Of a stretch of DNA of 11,935 nt, positions 1 through 7,282 are shown in pieces. The notes beneath the pieces are model-generated. The model saw only the letters and a list, made by a program, of their open reading frames with translations, had not been told where the DNA came from and did no database searches. How positions within the stretch are numbered: position 1 is the first letter of the stretch; the number at the start of each line of letters is the position of its first letter. The translations under genes were made by a program, and so were the position numbers. Origin of the DNA: Ignavibacteriales bacterium (GTDB lineage: Bacteria > Bacteroidota > Ignavibacteria > UBA10030); assembly GCA_016218005.1 (NCBI GenBank), contig JACRFF010000334.1, forward strand, positions 1-11,935. Direction: 5' to 3'.

Positions 1-2
1 AG

Positions 3-71
3 AAGGCTAGATCCGAGAAGAAAAAAGTAGTGAACAAAAACACCAAGCGCCGAAAACGCTCAAGAGATTAA
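3..71 (+). CDS. C-terminal tail of an upstream gene (5' truncated)
   Basis: A reading frame is open from the left edge of the window and ends at TAA 69-71, giving a 22-residue tail of mostly Lys, Arg, Asn and Ser, ending KRRKRSRD. Only this basic, probably disordered tail is visible, so the protein cannot be identified. Tails like this occur on many nucleic-acid-binding proteins, but that is only a hint. Two things support a real gene end: the stop is 11 bases before the next start, and the GGAG of the next gene's ribosome binding site follows it directly, as expected for closely packed co-directional genes. The frame is short enough to be open by chance. Confidence 0.35.
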   Translation, partial: KARSEKKKVVNKNTKRRKRSRD

Positions 72-82
72 CGGAGAAAATT

Positions 83-283
83 GTGTACAAGCTTGCTCGG
101 TTTGACGGGATCGATCAGTCGGATATTCAATCGATCCTTGTAAAACACTTGCATACGCTTGATGCTTCGTACGTGAGATCGGCTGCCGCGACGCTCGAAC
201 AGGAATCTGGGATCAAATCCATATCAACCAATCTCAACGTTGTTCATGGTTGGATCAAGAAAGAATCCAGAATGAAGGAATAG
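83..283 (+). CDS. Small hypothetical protein, 66 aa
   Basis: I do not recognise this protein. It starts at GTG 83-85, with GGAG at 73-76 and a six-base spacer, which is a sound ribosome binding site. It ends at TAG 281-283, four bases before the dehydrogenase start. The sequence is soluble, without a signal peptide, membrane segment or cysteine. The composition suggests helices: an acidic/polar N-terminal half (FDGIDQSDIQ) and a basic C-terminus (WIKKESRMKE). The AAGGA that serves the dehydrogenase lies inside its last codons, so the two are probably translationally coupled. A role linked to proline or glutamate catabolism would be guesswork from position. The frame has no stop back to position 11, so a longer form with a non-standard start is possible but less likely. 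Confidence 0.6.
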   Translation: MYKLARFDGIDQSDIQSILVKHLHTLDASYVRSAAATLEQESGIKSISTNLNVVHGWIKKESRMKE

Positions 284-287
284 AGAT

Positions 288-1844
288 ATGCCCATTAAGC
301 CCTTTAAGAACGAACCGTTGACCGATTACTCCACACCCGCCAACAAGAAGGCGATGGAAAAAGCCCTCGCCAAAGTAAAGACGATGTTGGGTAAGGACTA
401 TCCCGTCGTGATCGGCGGCGAAGAAGTGTTGACTGAGGCGAAGATCAGCAGTCTCAATCCATCCCACCCGAATGAAATCGTGGGGAAATTTTCAAAAGCC
501 GATGCCGCACTGGCGAACAAGGCAATCGAAACTGCTGCCGCAAAATTTGAAACGTGGAAGTTTGTGGAGCCGAAGAAACGCGCCGAGTATTTGTTCAAAG
601 CGGCGAATCTGATGCGCCGGCGCAAGCACGAGTTCAGCGCCGTGATGGTGTATGAAGTCGGCAAAACCTGGCCCGAAGCAGACGCCGACACGGCGGAGGC
701 AATTGATTTTCTTGAATTCTACGCGCGCGAGATGCTGCGCTATGCCGCCAAGCAGCCGGTGACGAAAATTTCGACGGAGAAGAACGAGTTAGTGTACATT
801 CCGCTCGGAGTCGGCGTGGTGGTGCCGCCGTGGAATTTCGCTCTCGCCATTCTTGCGGGCATGACATCTGCCGCGGTCGTTGCCGGCAATACGGTGGTGC
901 TGAAACCATCCAGCGACTCGCCGCTGACGGGATGGATGTTTTTCAATCTCATGCGCGAAGTCGGATTGCCGGCGGGCGTCATCAACTTTGTGCCGGGCTC
1001 GGGTGGAACAGTTGGCGACGTGATGGTGGCGCACCCGAAGACGCGGTTCGTGTCGTTCACCGGCTCGAAGGAAGTCGGTATTCACATCAACGAGCTGGCG
1101 GCAAAAGTGGTGCCGGGTCAGCGTTGGCTTAAGCGTGTCATTGCCGAAATGGGGGGCAAGGATTCGATCCTTATTGACGACCAAACAAATCTTGAAGCGG
1201 CGGCGCAGGCAACGGTGGCGTCGGCGTTGGGATTTCAGGGGCAAAAATGTTCGGCGGCATCGCGCGCCATCGTGGTGGAAAAAGTATATGATCGGTTTGT
1301 CGAACTCGTCAAATCGAAAACCGAGAAGCTTGTGGTTGGCGATGCGGTAGATTCGACTCACAACTTGGGGCCGGTCGTCAACAGAGGGTCGTACGAGAGC
1401 ATCATGGGCTACATCCAGAAAGGTGTCTCGGAAGGTGGCCGGCTTGCGACGGGAGGCGTCAAAGCGGCTGGCGACGGTTACTTCATACGTCCGACCATCA
1501 TCGTGGATGTCGACCCGAAGGCAACGATAGCGCAGGAAGAAATTTTCGGTCCCGTGCTTGCCGTGATTAAGGCAAAAGATTTCGACAACGCGCTGGAGAT
1601 TGCGAACAACACGGAGTTCGGTCTGACCGGCGGCGTATGGACGAAGAATCGCAAGAAGATCGAAAAGGCGAAGAAATTGTTCCACGTCGGCAACTTTTAT
1701 GTCAATCGCAAAATCACCGGCGCGCTTGTGGGCGTGCATCCGTTCGGCGGATTCAACATGAGCGGCACCGATTCCAAAGCCGGCGGGCGCGACTACCTGC
1801 TGCTGTTCATGCAAGCGAAGGCGATCTCGGAAAAGATCAAGTAA
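288..1844 (+). CDS. rocA: L-glutamate gamma-semialdehyde dehydrogenase (1-pyrroline-5-carboxylate dehydrogenase)
   Basis: This 518-residue aldehyde dehydrogenase oxidises L-glutamate-gamma-semialdehyde to glutamate with NAD+, the second step of proline (and arginine/ornithine) catabolism, in the cytosol. The ALDH landmarks are in order: PPWNF near residues 180-184, the nucleotide-site FTGS at 257-260, the general-base Glu287 in AEMGGKD, and the catalytic Cys321 in GQKCSAASR. The C-terminal stretch PFGGFNMSGTDSKAGG is characteristic of stand-alone P5C dehydrogenases of the Bacillus RocA type (about 515 residues), which also fits the length. There is no PutA-like proline dehydrogenase domain, and no proline dehydrogenase gene is visible in this window. 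AAGGA at 275-279, inside the end of the previous gene, sets the ATG start. The symbol pruA is used for the same enzyme in other annotations. Confidence 0.95.
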   Translation: MPIKPFKNEPLTDYSTPANKKAMEKALAKVKTMLGKDYPVVIGGEEVLTEAKISSLNPSHPNEIVGKFSKADAALANKAIETAAAKFETWKFVEPKKRAEYLFKAANLMRRRKHEFSAVMVYEVGKTWPEADADTAEAIDFLEFYAREMLRYAAKQPVTKISTEKNELVYIPLGVGVVVPPWNFALAILAGMTSAAVVAGNTVVLKPSSDSPLTGWMFFNLMREVGLPAGVINFVPGSGGTVGDVMVAHPKTRFVSFTGSKEVGIHINELAAKVVPGQRWLKRVIAEMGGKDSILIDDQTNLEAAAQATVASALGFQGQKCSAASRAIVVEKVYDRFVELVKSKTEKLVVGDAVDSTHNLGPVVNRGSYESIMGYIQKGVSEGGRLATGGVKAAGDGYFIRPTIIVDVDPKATIAQEEIFGPVLAVIKAKDFDNALEIANNTEFGLTGGVWTKNRKKIEKAKKLFHVGNFYVNRKITGALVGVHPFGGFNMSGTDSKAGGRDYLLLFMQAKAISEKIK

Positions 1845-1890
1845 GATTGATGATTTGGTAGTTTCCGATTTTCGGATTTTCAAAATCTCA

Positions 1891-2433
1891 ATGACAACAT
1901 CTGACATCCTTCGACCTGAAATGAATGAGTCTGCATTCGTATCGTGTCCACATTGTTCTGAAGAAGTAACTGCGGACAGCGACTTCTGTCCGCACTGCGG
2001 CGTGCTGTTTGCCGGCGCGGGGCCGGTAGCGTGTGAAGAACATGCGGGGAAACGAGCGGTCGGCGTTTGCATCATGTGTCATCGGCTCGTGTGCGATGAG
2101 TGCTCGACAGCGACGATGAGCCGGCGATTTTGCCGTGACCATAGTCTTGTCGAAGTGCGACAAGATTGGGCAAAAGTATTTGGTTCGTCGGATATCAACG
2201 AAGCGGAACTTGCGCAGGCGTTGTTAGAGGCGAACGGTTTTCACGTGCAAGTGCTGAACGCAAGCTCGATCGGGTTCGTGTGGGATGGCGGCGGCGATTC
2301 GCCCATCTCGCGCAGCAACATCAGCAAGCCGGTGAAAGTGTTTGTGCCGATACCGGAGTACGAGAAGGCGGTATCCGTTATTGAAGAGTGGGAATCGGGT
2401 GTAGGCGAGAGTACAACGGAGTTGAATCCATAA
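1891..2433 (+). CDS. Zinc-ribbon / B-box-like zinc finger protein with DUF2007-like domain
   Basis: Three small modules are visible. Numbered from ATG 1891, these are: a CPHC...CPHC zinc ribbon (Cys19, 22, 33, 36); a second metal site of the B-box kind, with CxxH, CxxC, CxxC and CxxH pairs (about residues 48-84); and a C-terminal alpha/beta region (about 98-170) that resembles DUF2007, a putative prokaryotic signal-transducing domain (pattern EAELAQALLEANG, then VPIPEYEKAV.VIEEW). No catalytic site is seen. It is probably a cytosolic adaptor or sensor, but its partner is unknown. The start is uncertain: ATG 1891 and ATG 1921 are in frame and neither has a clear ribosome binding site. TTG 1855 would start earlier but looks unlikely. 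The stop lies 21 bases before sucC, so the two are probably co-transcribed. Confidence 0.8.
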   Translation: MTTSDILRPEMNESAFVSCPHCSEEVTADSDFCPHCGVLFAGAGPVACEEHAGKRAVGVCIMCHRLVCDECSTATMSRRFCRDHSLVEVRQDWAKVFGSSDINEAELAQALLEANGFHVQVLNASSIGFVWDGGGDSPISRSNISKPVKVFVPIPEYEKAVSVIEEWESGVGESTTELNP

Positions 2434-2454
2434 TCAACATCAACGGAGTTTGTC

Positions 2455-3618
2455 ATGAAAATTCACGAGTACCAAGGGAAAGAAATTCTAAAAAAATTCG
2501 ACGTTGCGCTTCCCAAAGGACAGGTGGCGTTCACGATCGATGAAGCGGTGAGAGCAGCAGAGAAGATTGCTGGTGGCGTGTGGGTGGTGAAGGCGCAAAT
2601 TCACGCCGGCGGTCGAGGTAAAGGAGGAGGCGTGAAGATCGCAAAAAGTTTGGAAGAGGTGCGCGAACTGGCTGGACAAATCCTCGGCATGCGTTTAATT
2701 ACGCACCAGACCGGACCGGAAGGGCGCATTGTTCGCCGGTTGCTCATCGAGCAGGGGGTGAACATTGCGAAGGAAATGTACGTCGGTATTACGCTCGACC
2801 GTGCGCGTTCGCAGAATGTCGTGATGGTTTCAACCGAAGGCGGCGTCGAAATCGAAAAGGTTGCCGAAGAGTCGCCCGAGAAAATTCTGAAGGAGTACGT
2901 TGATCCATCCATTGGACTTCAGCAATTCCAAGCGCGCAAACTTTGCTTCGGTCTCGGCTTGATGGGCGACGCATTCAAGAACGGAGTGAAATTTCTGATG
3001 GCGCTGTACAAAGCGTACGAAGCAAGCGATGCGTCGCTTGCGGAGATCAATCCGCTCGTCATCACACAAGATGGACACGTTCTTGCGCTTGACGCGAAGA
3101 TGAACTTCGACGATAACGCGCTCTATCGGCATCCGGAGATCGTCGAGATGCGCGACATTGACGAAGAAGATGCGCTCGAAGTGGAAGCGTCGGCCTCGAA
3201 TCTCAATTACATCAAACTCGATGGTAACGTCGGCTGCATGGTGAACGGCGCGGGATTGGCGATGGCAACGATGGATATCATCAAGCTGGCCGGCGGTATG
3301 CCCGCAAACTTTCTCGATGTGGGGGGCGGCGCAAGTGCAACGACGGTAGAAGCCGGATTCAAAATTATTTTGAAAGACCCGAATGTCAAAGCGATTCTCA
3401 TCAACATCTTCGGAGGCATCGTTCGCTGCGATCGCGTTGCGACGGGTGTCGTCGAGGCGGCAAAGAAGGTGGATGTTCAGTTGCCCATCGTCGTTCGTCT
3501 TGCGGGCACGAACGCAGATATGGCGGCAGAGATTCTGAAGAACTCCGGACTGAAATTTCTTGTTGCCGGAAGTTTGAAAGAAGCGGCGGAGGAAGTGACG
3601 CAAGCCATCGCGGCTTGA
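2455..3618 (+). CDS. sucC: Succinyl-CoA synthetase (ADP-forming) beta subunit
   Basis: This is the 387-residue beta subunit of succinyl-CoA ligase, which interconverts succinyl-CoA and succinate with formation of ATP or GTP in the TCA cycle. The N-terminal ATP-grasp domain opens [12 protein letters not shown] and contains the glycine-rich GGRGKGGG loop near residue 50. INPLV and [11 protein letters not shown] carry the metal-binding and active-site residues. The C-terminal ligase domain has [20 protein letters not shown] and [11 protein letters not shown]. Length matches the E. coli protein (388). GGAG eight bases before ATG 2455 is the ribosome binding site. The alpha subunit gene sucD, usually directly downstream, is not here; tpiA follows instead. 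The alpha subunit must therefore be encoded elsewhere, if the complex is functional. Confidence 0.97.
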   Translation: MKIHEYQGKEILKKFDVALPKGQVAFTIDEAVRAAEKIAGGVWVVKAQIHAGGRGKGGGVKIAKSLEEVRELAGQILGMRLITHQTGPEGRIVRRLLIEQGVNIAKEMYVGITLDRARSQNVVMVSTEGGVEIEKVAEESPEKILKEYVDPSIGLQQFQARKLCFGLGLMGDAFKNGVKFLMALYKAYEASDASLAEINPLVITQDGHVLALDAKMNFDDNALYRHPEIVEMRDIDEEDALEVEASASNLNYIKLDGNVGCMVNGAGLAMATMDIIKLAGGMPANFLDVGGGASATTVEAGFKIILKDPNVKAILINIFGGIVRCDRVATGVVEAAKKVDVQLPIVVRLAGTNADMAAEILKNSGLKFLVAGSLKEAAEEVTQAIAA

Positions 3619-3667
3619 TGTCCTCGTGGAAGCCAAACGGAAGTCAAAGAAATAGGGGATTCAAAAA

Positions 3668-4426
3668 ATGCGAAAGAAAATCATTGCCGGAAACTGGAAG
3701 ATGTTCAAGGACCTTCGCGAGACGGAAGACCTCGTCCGCGGGCTTACTTCACGATTGACATTTGACCTCAAGGGTAACCAGGTCATTATTTGTCCGCCAT
3801 TCACTTCGCTTGCGCTTGCCTCGAAGCTCATTGAGGGGAAGCCGGTCGAGTTGGGGGCGCAAAACATGCACCCTGAAGACGAAGGCGCCTTCACGGGGGA
3901 AGTCTCGCCGAACATGTTAAAGTCGGTTGGCTGCTCATACGTGATACTTGGCCACTCGGAGCGCCGTCAATACTTCGGCGAAACCAATGAGTCAATCAAC
4001 AAGAAGGCGAAGAAGGCTATTGCATCCGGCTTGACCCCGATTGTTTGCGTCGGGGAATTGTTGGAAGAGCGCGAGAAGGGCATCACGGAACAAGTGGTTG
4101 GAACACAAGTGCGCGGTTGCCTCAAAGATGTTCCCGAAGCCGAAGTCGAACGCCTTATACTTGCGTACGAGCCTGTGTGGGCGATAGGAACCGGCAAGAC
4201 TGCAACGCCGCAGCAGGCGCAGGCTGTGCATCAGTTCATCCGAAAAACTCTTGGCCAGCTTTACAATTGGACTGTTGCCGAGAAGGTCGTGATTCAGTAC
4301 GGAGGCAGTGTAAAGCCCGAAAATGCCGCCGAATTGTTGAAGCAGCCGGATATCGACGGCGCGTTGGTGGGCGGAGCCTGCCTCAAGCCAGATTCCTTTG
4401 TCGCAATTATCCAATCTTGTCTCTAA
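3668..4426 (+). CDS. tpiA: Triosephosphate isomerase
   Basis: This 252-residue TIM-barrel enzyme interconverts dihydroxyacetone phosphate and glyceraldehyde 3-phosphate in glycolysis and gluconeogenesis. All active-site motifs are intact: AGNWKM with Asn9 and Lys11, LGHSERR with the electrophile His96, AYEPVWAIGTG with the catalytic base Glu168 and the start of flexible loop 6, and the phosphate-binding QYGGSV. The length is normal for a bacterial dimeric enzyme. A purine-rich AGGGGA sits about eight bases before ATG 3668. It lies 49 bases after sucC on the same strand, with no terminator visible between them, so read-through is plausible. No frameshift or missing residue is seen. Confidence 0.98.
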   Translation: MRKKIIAGNWKMFKDLRETEDLVRGLTSRLTFDLKGNQVIICPPFTSLALASKLIEGKPVELGAQNMHPEDEGAFTGEVSPNMLKSVGCSYVILGHSERRQYFGETNESINKKAKKAIASGLTPIVCVGELLEEREKGITEQVVGTQVRGCLKDVPEAEVERLILAYEPVWAIGTGKTATPQQAQAVHQFIRKTLGQLYNWTVAEKVVIQYGGSVKPENAAELLKQPDIDGALVGGACLKPDSFVAIIQSCL

Positions 4427-4479
4427 AAAAATTTTCTTGGAGGAGAGAACAAGAGGCAGACCAAAAAGGAAAGAATTGT

Positions 4480-4517
4480 TGCCGTCGTGGATTTTATGTC
4501 CGCGGCAGGCCCTTTTT
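4480..4517 (+). terminator. Possible weak intrinsic terminator after tpiA
   Basis: TGCC (4480-4483) and GTGG (4487-4490) can pair with CCGC (4500-4503) and GGCA (4504-4507), with a three-base bulge, one G-U pair and a nine-base loop. Five T follow at 4513-4517 after a short spacer. The stem is short and imperfect and the T run is not directly adjacent. It is a candidate mainly because it lies between the end of the metabolic genes and a likely promoter. Confidence 0.25.
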
Positions 4518-4548
4518 CGTTAGAAAACGGTTGGCGTCCCATCTCAGA

Positions 4549-4579
4549 TTGCTTTCCCCTCACGGATGTATTATATTTG
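4549..4579 (+). promoter_or_regulatory. Candidate Bacteroidota-type promoter for the GH2-like/smc unit
   Basis: TATATTTG at 4572-4579 matches the TAnnTTTG -7 element of the Bacteroidota primary sigma factor exactly, and TTG at 4549-4551 lies 20 bases upstream, where the -33 element is expected. Read as a sigma70 promoter it would be TTGCTT, 17 bases, TATATT. It sits in the only gap over 200 bases in the window, about 60 bases before the preferred start at 4640. Transcription would begin near 4585. Confidence 0.45.
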
Positions 4580-4639
4580 AGTCAAATCGGTCGAAACTTC
4601 GGTTCTGGCTTATCAACTCTCACATCCAAGAATACTCAA

Positions 4640-7282
4640 TTGACTGAACAATCCTGTCGTCTCTTACGGAGCGTTATAGTTTCCTTTCTATGGTTATTTC
4701 TTGTTGCACTTCACGTAAACCTGTCCGCGCAAGATAGATTCCTCGAAAACGGCCAGCCAACTCTTTCTGGAATTGACGCCGGATTTTTTCCGGATTCTCC
4801 GACCCGAGCGAAAATCGACCTTGCAGGCGAATGGTCGTACTCCTTCGACGGAGAAACGTGGCGCTCGGTCAAAGTCCCAAGTTCGATGGATTTTGAAGGC
4901 AAGGTCTTGTTCCGCCGCAAGTTTTCTATGAGCGAGGCGCTGCTGGAAAAATCCGCGTTCAAGTTGGTGGCGTTTGGAATCAACAACGAAGCGGAGATCA
5001 CCATCAATGATGTGTTTGTGGGAAAGCACTCCGGAGCGTATACTTCTTTTTCGTTCGACGTACCCGACGGGGCATTGCAGCTTGGCGCGGAAAACGTTGT
5101 TCAAGTGGCTGTTCAAAACAAACTTTTGGGAAGAGGAACACTTCCCTTGCGCAAGCACATATGGGGATGGCGAAACTACGGCGGCATTACCCGCGATATC
5201 TTTTTCGTTGCAACGCCGAAATTTTGGGTTGACGATGTTCGGCTGCGGCCAACGATTGATGCGACGTCGAAGCAGGGAGCTGTCGATGTCAGTATCACGC
5301 TGAGCAACCGCTTGCTTGCGGGGCTGTTGATAGATTCGACCTCTAAGAAAGCCAAAAGCGCAAGCTTTGCATTGCAGGTTTCATTGCACGAAAAAATGTC
5401 TGATGCTGTCGTTGCTCAGTCGGTTCTGGTTCCCGTTGCGCCGGAATCAAATAAAGATTTGATTCAGCAAGTATCTTTGATGGCAAACTCTGTTCGGCCA
5501 TGGAGCGCAGAAAATCCGGACCTCTATGTCGTTCGTGTCTCACTCGGTGCCACGGAACCGCGGCAAAAAAATCTTTCGGTTATTGATGTCATCTCGGTTG
5601 TGACGGGATTTGTACAAACAACTACCGATCAACAGGCCTTGTTTGTCAACGGCGTCAAAACGCCGCTGAAAGGAGTAACGTGGCACGAAGACCATCCTCT
5701 CTACGGCGGCTCGCTTACCTACGAGCAAATGGAAAAAGACGTCGTTCTTCTGAAATCTCTTGGCGCCAACGCGGTGAGATTTGAGTTTCACCCGCCGCAT
5801 CCCTACATGATCAACTTGTGCAACCGGTATGGCCTCTACGCTATGGTTGAACTTCCGGTCGTTGGCGCGCCAGGCGAACTTCTTGCGGATGAAAACTTCC
5901 GTTCATCGATCGAATCGTATGCGCGAGAAATGGTCGGACGGGATCGGGCAAGCCCTTCGGTTATTGGATGGGGAGTTGGATCGCAGCTTGATGTTGCGGA
6001 CGTACGAACGCAAGAATTTGTCAGGACGATGACCTCATTCTTGAAATCGCAGGATGCTCGCTTTGTGTACGTCGGCACGTCGATGCTGATGCGTGATGTT
6101 GCATCGCGCGAAGCGGACGCCCTCATTGCTGCGTTCTATCCGACCGATCTCAAATCATTCCGCAAGCAAGTACAAGATTGGAAAAAAAATCACGACCGCT
6201 CGCCGCTCGTGTTTGCGATGTACGGCAAGGAAGTCGACCATTTCAACCGCAACGGTCGCAGCGACCCGATGTCGCAGGAGGCACAGGCGCAATTCCATCT
6301 GCAATATTATGGAGCGATCAAAGAACTCGGCCTCTCGGGAAGTTTCATATCGGCAATTGCAGATTGGCGCGGCGACCGACCGCTGATGGGTCTGCGTCAG
6401 CCGGATGCCTTCTTGCATCCGGTTGGATTAGTGAGCTATCCGCGAGAGAAACGCCTTGCGTACGAAGTTGTTCGCGCCCTGTACAACGATGAAAAGGTCA
6501 ACGCAATTCCGATCGGAGCCTACCGGTCTGCGTTTCCCGTGGCCCACGTCCTGTCCGGATTGTTCGTGATTGTGCTCGTAGGATATTTCTACGGCTACAA
6601 CCGGCGTTTCTCCGACGCCGTTCGGCGTTCACTGACGCGATCGTACAACTTTTTTGCCGACCTGCGCGACTATCGAACGGTTGCGGTCATGCACACAATG
6701 CTCTTGGTGTTTTCAGTCTCGCTCACTTTGGCCGTTATTCTTTCCAGTGTTTTGTACCATTTCCGGCTGGACCGGTTCTCCGATTTTCTGCTCACGTTTT
6801 TCCTGCCGTGGGATGGATTGAAAGAGTTTGTTATTCGTGCCACGTGGAATCCGACGCTTGGCATCGTTTCATTCACCGCGATGTTTTTTCTTCTCTTTGT
6901 GGCCGTAGCGGCGGTCATCAAACTGACGTCGGTCGTCATCCGAACGCGCATCCACTGGTTCCATGCCTTCGCGGTGTTGTCGTGGGGGGCACTGCCGATC
7001 GTGTTTCTCTCTCCGTTGGCGATGAGCTTGTTCAAAATTTTGGAGAATCAATTGTACGTCATTCCTTCGTTAGTGGTCGTCGCGTTCTTTGGCGTCTGGA
7101 CGTTGTTGCGCGTGCTCAATGGCGCATCGGTTGTGTATGATGCCCGGCCGGCAAAGACCTATCTTGTCGGGTTGATCGTCGTAATCGTGTTGTGTGGGTC
7201 TCTGTATCTTTACTACGATGGTGCGTACGCGTTGAGTTCCTACGTGCGTATGATCGTCCATGTTCTGCGGAGTTCTGCCTAA
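4640..7282 (+). CDS. Glycoside hydrolase family 2-like protein lacking catalytic Glu, with C-terminal membrane domain
   Basis: From TTG 4640 the protein has 880 residues. It begins with a signal peptide (basic LLR, hydrophobic SVIVSFLWLFLVALHV, cleavage likely after LSA), which is why this start was chosen. In-frame GTG 4487 and ATG 4496 would put about 50 polar residues before it and lie upstream of the likely promoter. The GH2 layout follows: a jelly-roll sugar-binding domain (about 56-194, ending in NYGGITRDIFF), an Ig-like domain (195-324), and a TIM barrel (329-614) with RFEFHPPHPY and LCNRYGLYAMVELP as in beta-glucuronidases. The acid/base motif, normally W-x-x-G/A-N-E, is WGVGSQ (444-449), and the nucleophile motif, normally EYG, is MYG (Met527). 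Hydrolase activity is therefore unlikely. Six hydrophobic helices (about 635-858) follow, with basic cytoplasmic loops; the last five look loosely Yip1-like. The stop touches the smc start. Confidence 0.85.
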   Translation: MTEQSCRLLRSVIVSFLWLFLVALHVNLSAQDRFLENGQPTLSGIDAGFFPDSPTRAKIDLAGEWSYSFDGETWRSVKVPSSMDFEGKVLFRRKFSMSEALLEKSAFKLVAFGINNEAEITINDVFVGKHSGAYTSFSFDVPDGALQLGAENVVQVAVQNKLLGRGTLPLRKHIWGWRNYGGITRDIFFVATPKFWVDDVRLRPTIDATSKQGAVDVSITLSNRLLAGLLIDSTSKKAKSASFALQVSLHEKMSDAVVAQSVLVPVAPESNKDLIQQVSLMANSVRPWSAENPDLYVVRVSLGATEPRQKNLSVIDVISVVTGFVQTTTDQQALFVNGVKTPLKGVTWHEDHPLYGGSLTYEQMEKDVVLLKSLGANAVRFEFHPPHPYMINLCNRYGLYAMVELPVVGAPGELLADENFRSSIESYAREMVGRDRASPSVIGWGVGSQLDVADVRTQEFVRTMTSFLKSQDARFVYVGTSMLMRDVASREADALIAAFYPTDLKSFRKQVQDWKKNHDRSPLVFAMYGKEVDHFNRNGRSDPMSQEAQAQFHLQYYGAIKELGLSGSFISAIADWRGDRPLMGLRQPDAFLHPVGLVSYPREKRLAYEVVRALYNDEKVNAIPIGAYRSAFPVAHVLSGLFVIVLVGYFYGYNRRFSDAVRRSLTRSYNFFADLRDYRTVAVMHTMLLVFSVSLTLAVILSSVLYHFRLDRFSDFLLTFFLPWDGLKEFVIRATWNPTLGIVSFTAMFFLLFVAVAAVIKLTSVVIRTRIHWFHAFAVLSWGALPIVFLSPLAMSLFKILENQLYVIPSLVVVAFFGVWTLLRVLNGASVVYDARPAKTYLVGLIVVIVLCGSLYLYYDGAYALSSYVRMIVHVLRSSA

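Noticed and set aside
1864..1888. Short inverted repeats (CCGA-TCGG and GATTTT-AAAATC) after the dehydrogenase as a terminator
   Set aside because: The stems are only 4 to 6 bp with loops too small or overlapping, and no T run follows.
789..2075. A 428-codon open frame on the minus strand opposite the dehydrogenase and zinc-finger genes
   Set aside because: It spans two well-supported genes on the other strand, is rich in Arg and His, and has no recognisable motif or ribosome binding site.
4476..4523. A 15-codon TTG-started leader peptide after AAGGA in the tpiA downstream gap
   Set aside because: The start codon is weak, it lies upstream of the likely promoter, and no regulatory codon run is visible.
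4427..4560. A possible tRNA or small RNA in the gap after tpiA
   Set aside because: No cloverleaf, T-loop or anticodon stem could be folded by eye, and no CCA end is present.
4045..4647. A 200-codon + strand frame overlapping the end of tpiA
   Set aside because: The first two thirds are the +1 shadow of intact tpiA, and the rest is arbitrary translation of the intergenic region.
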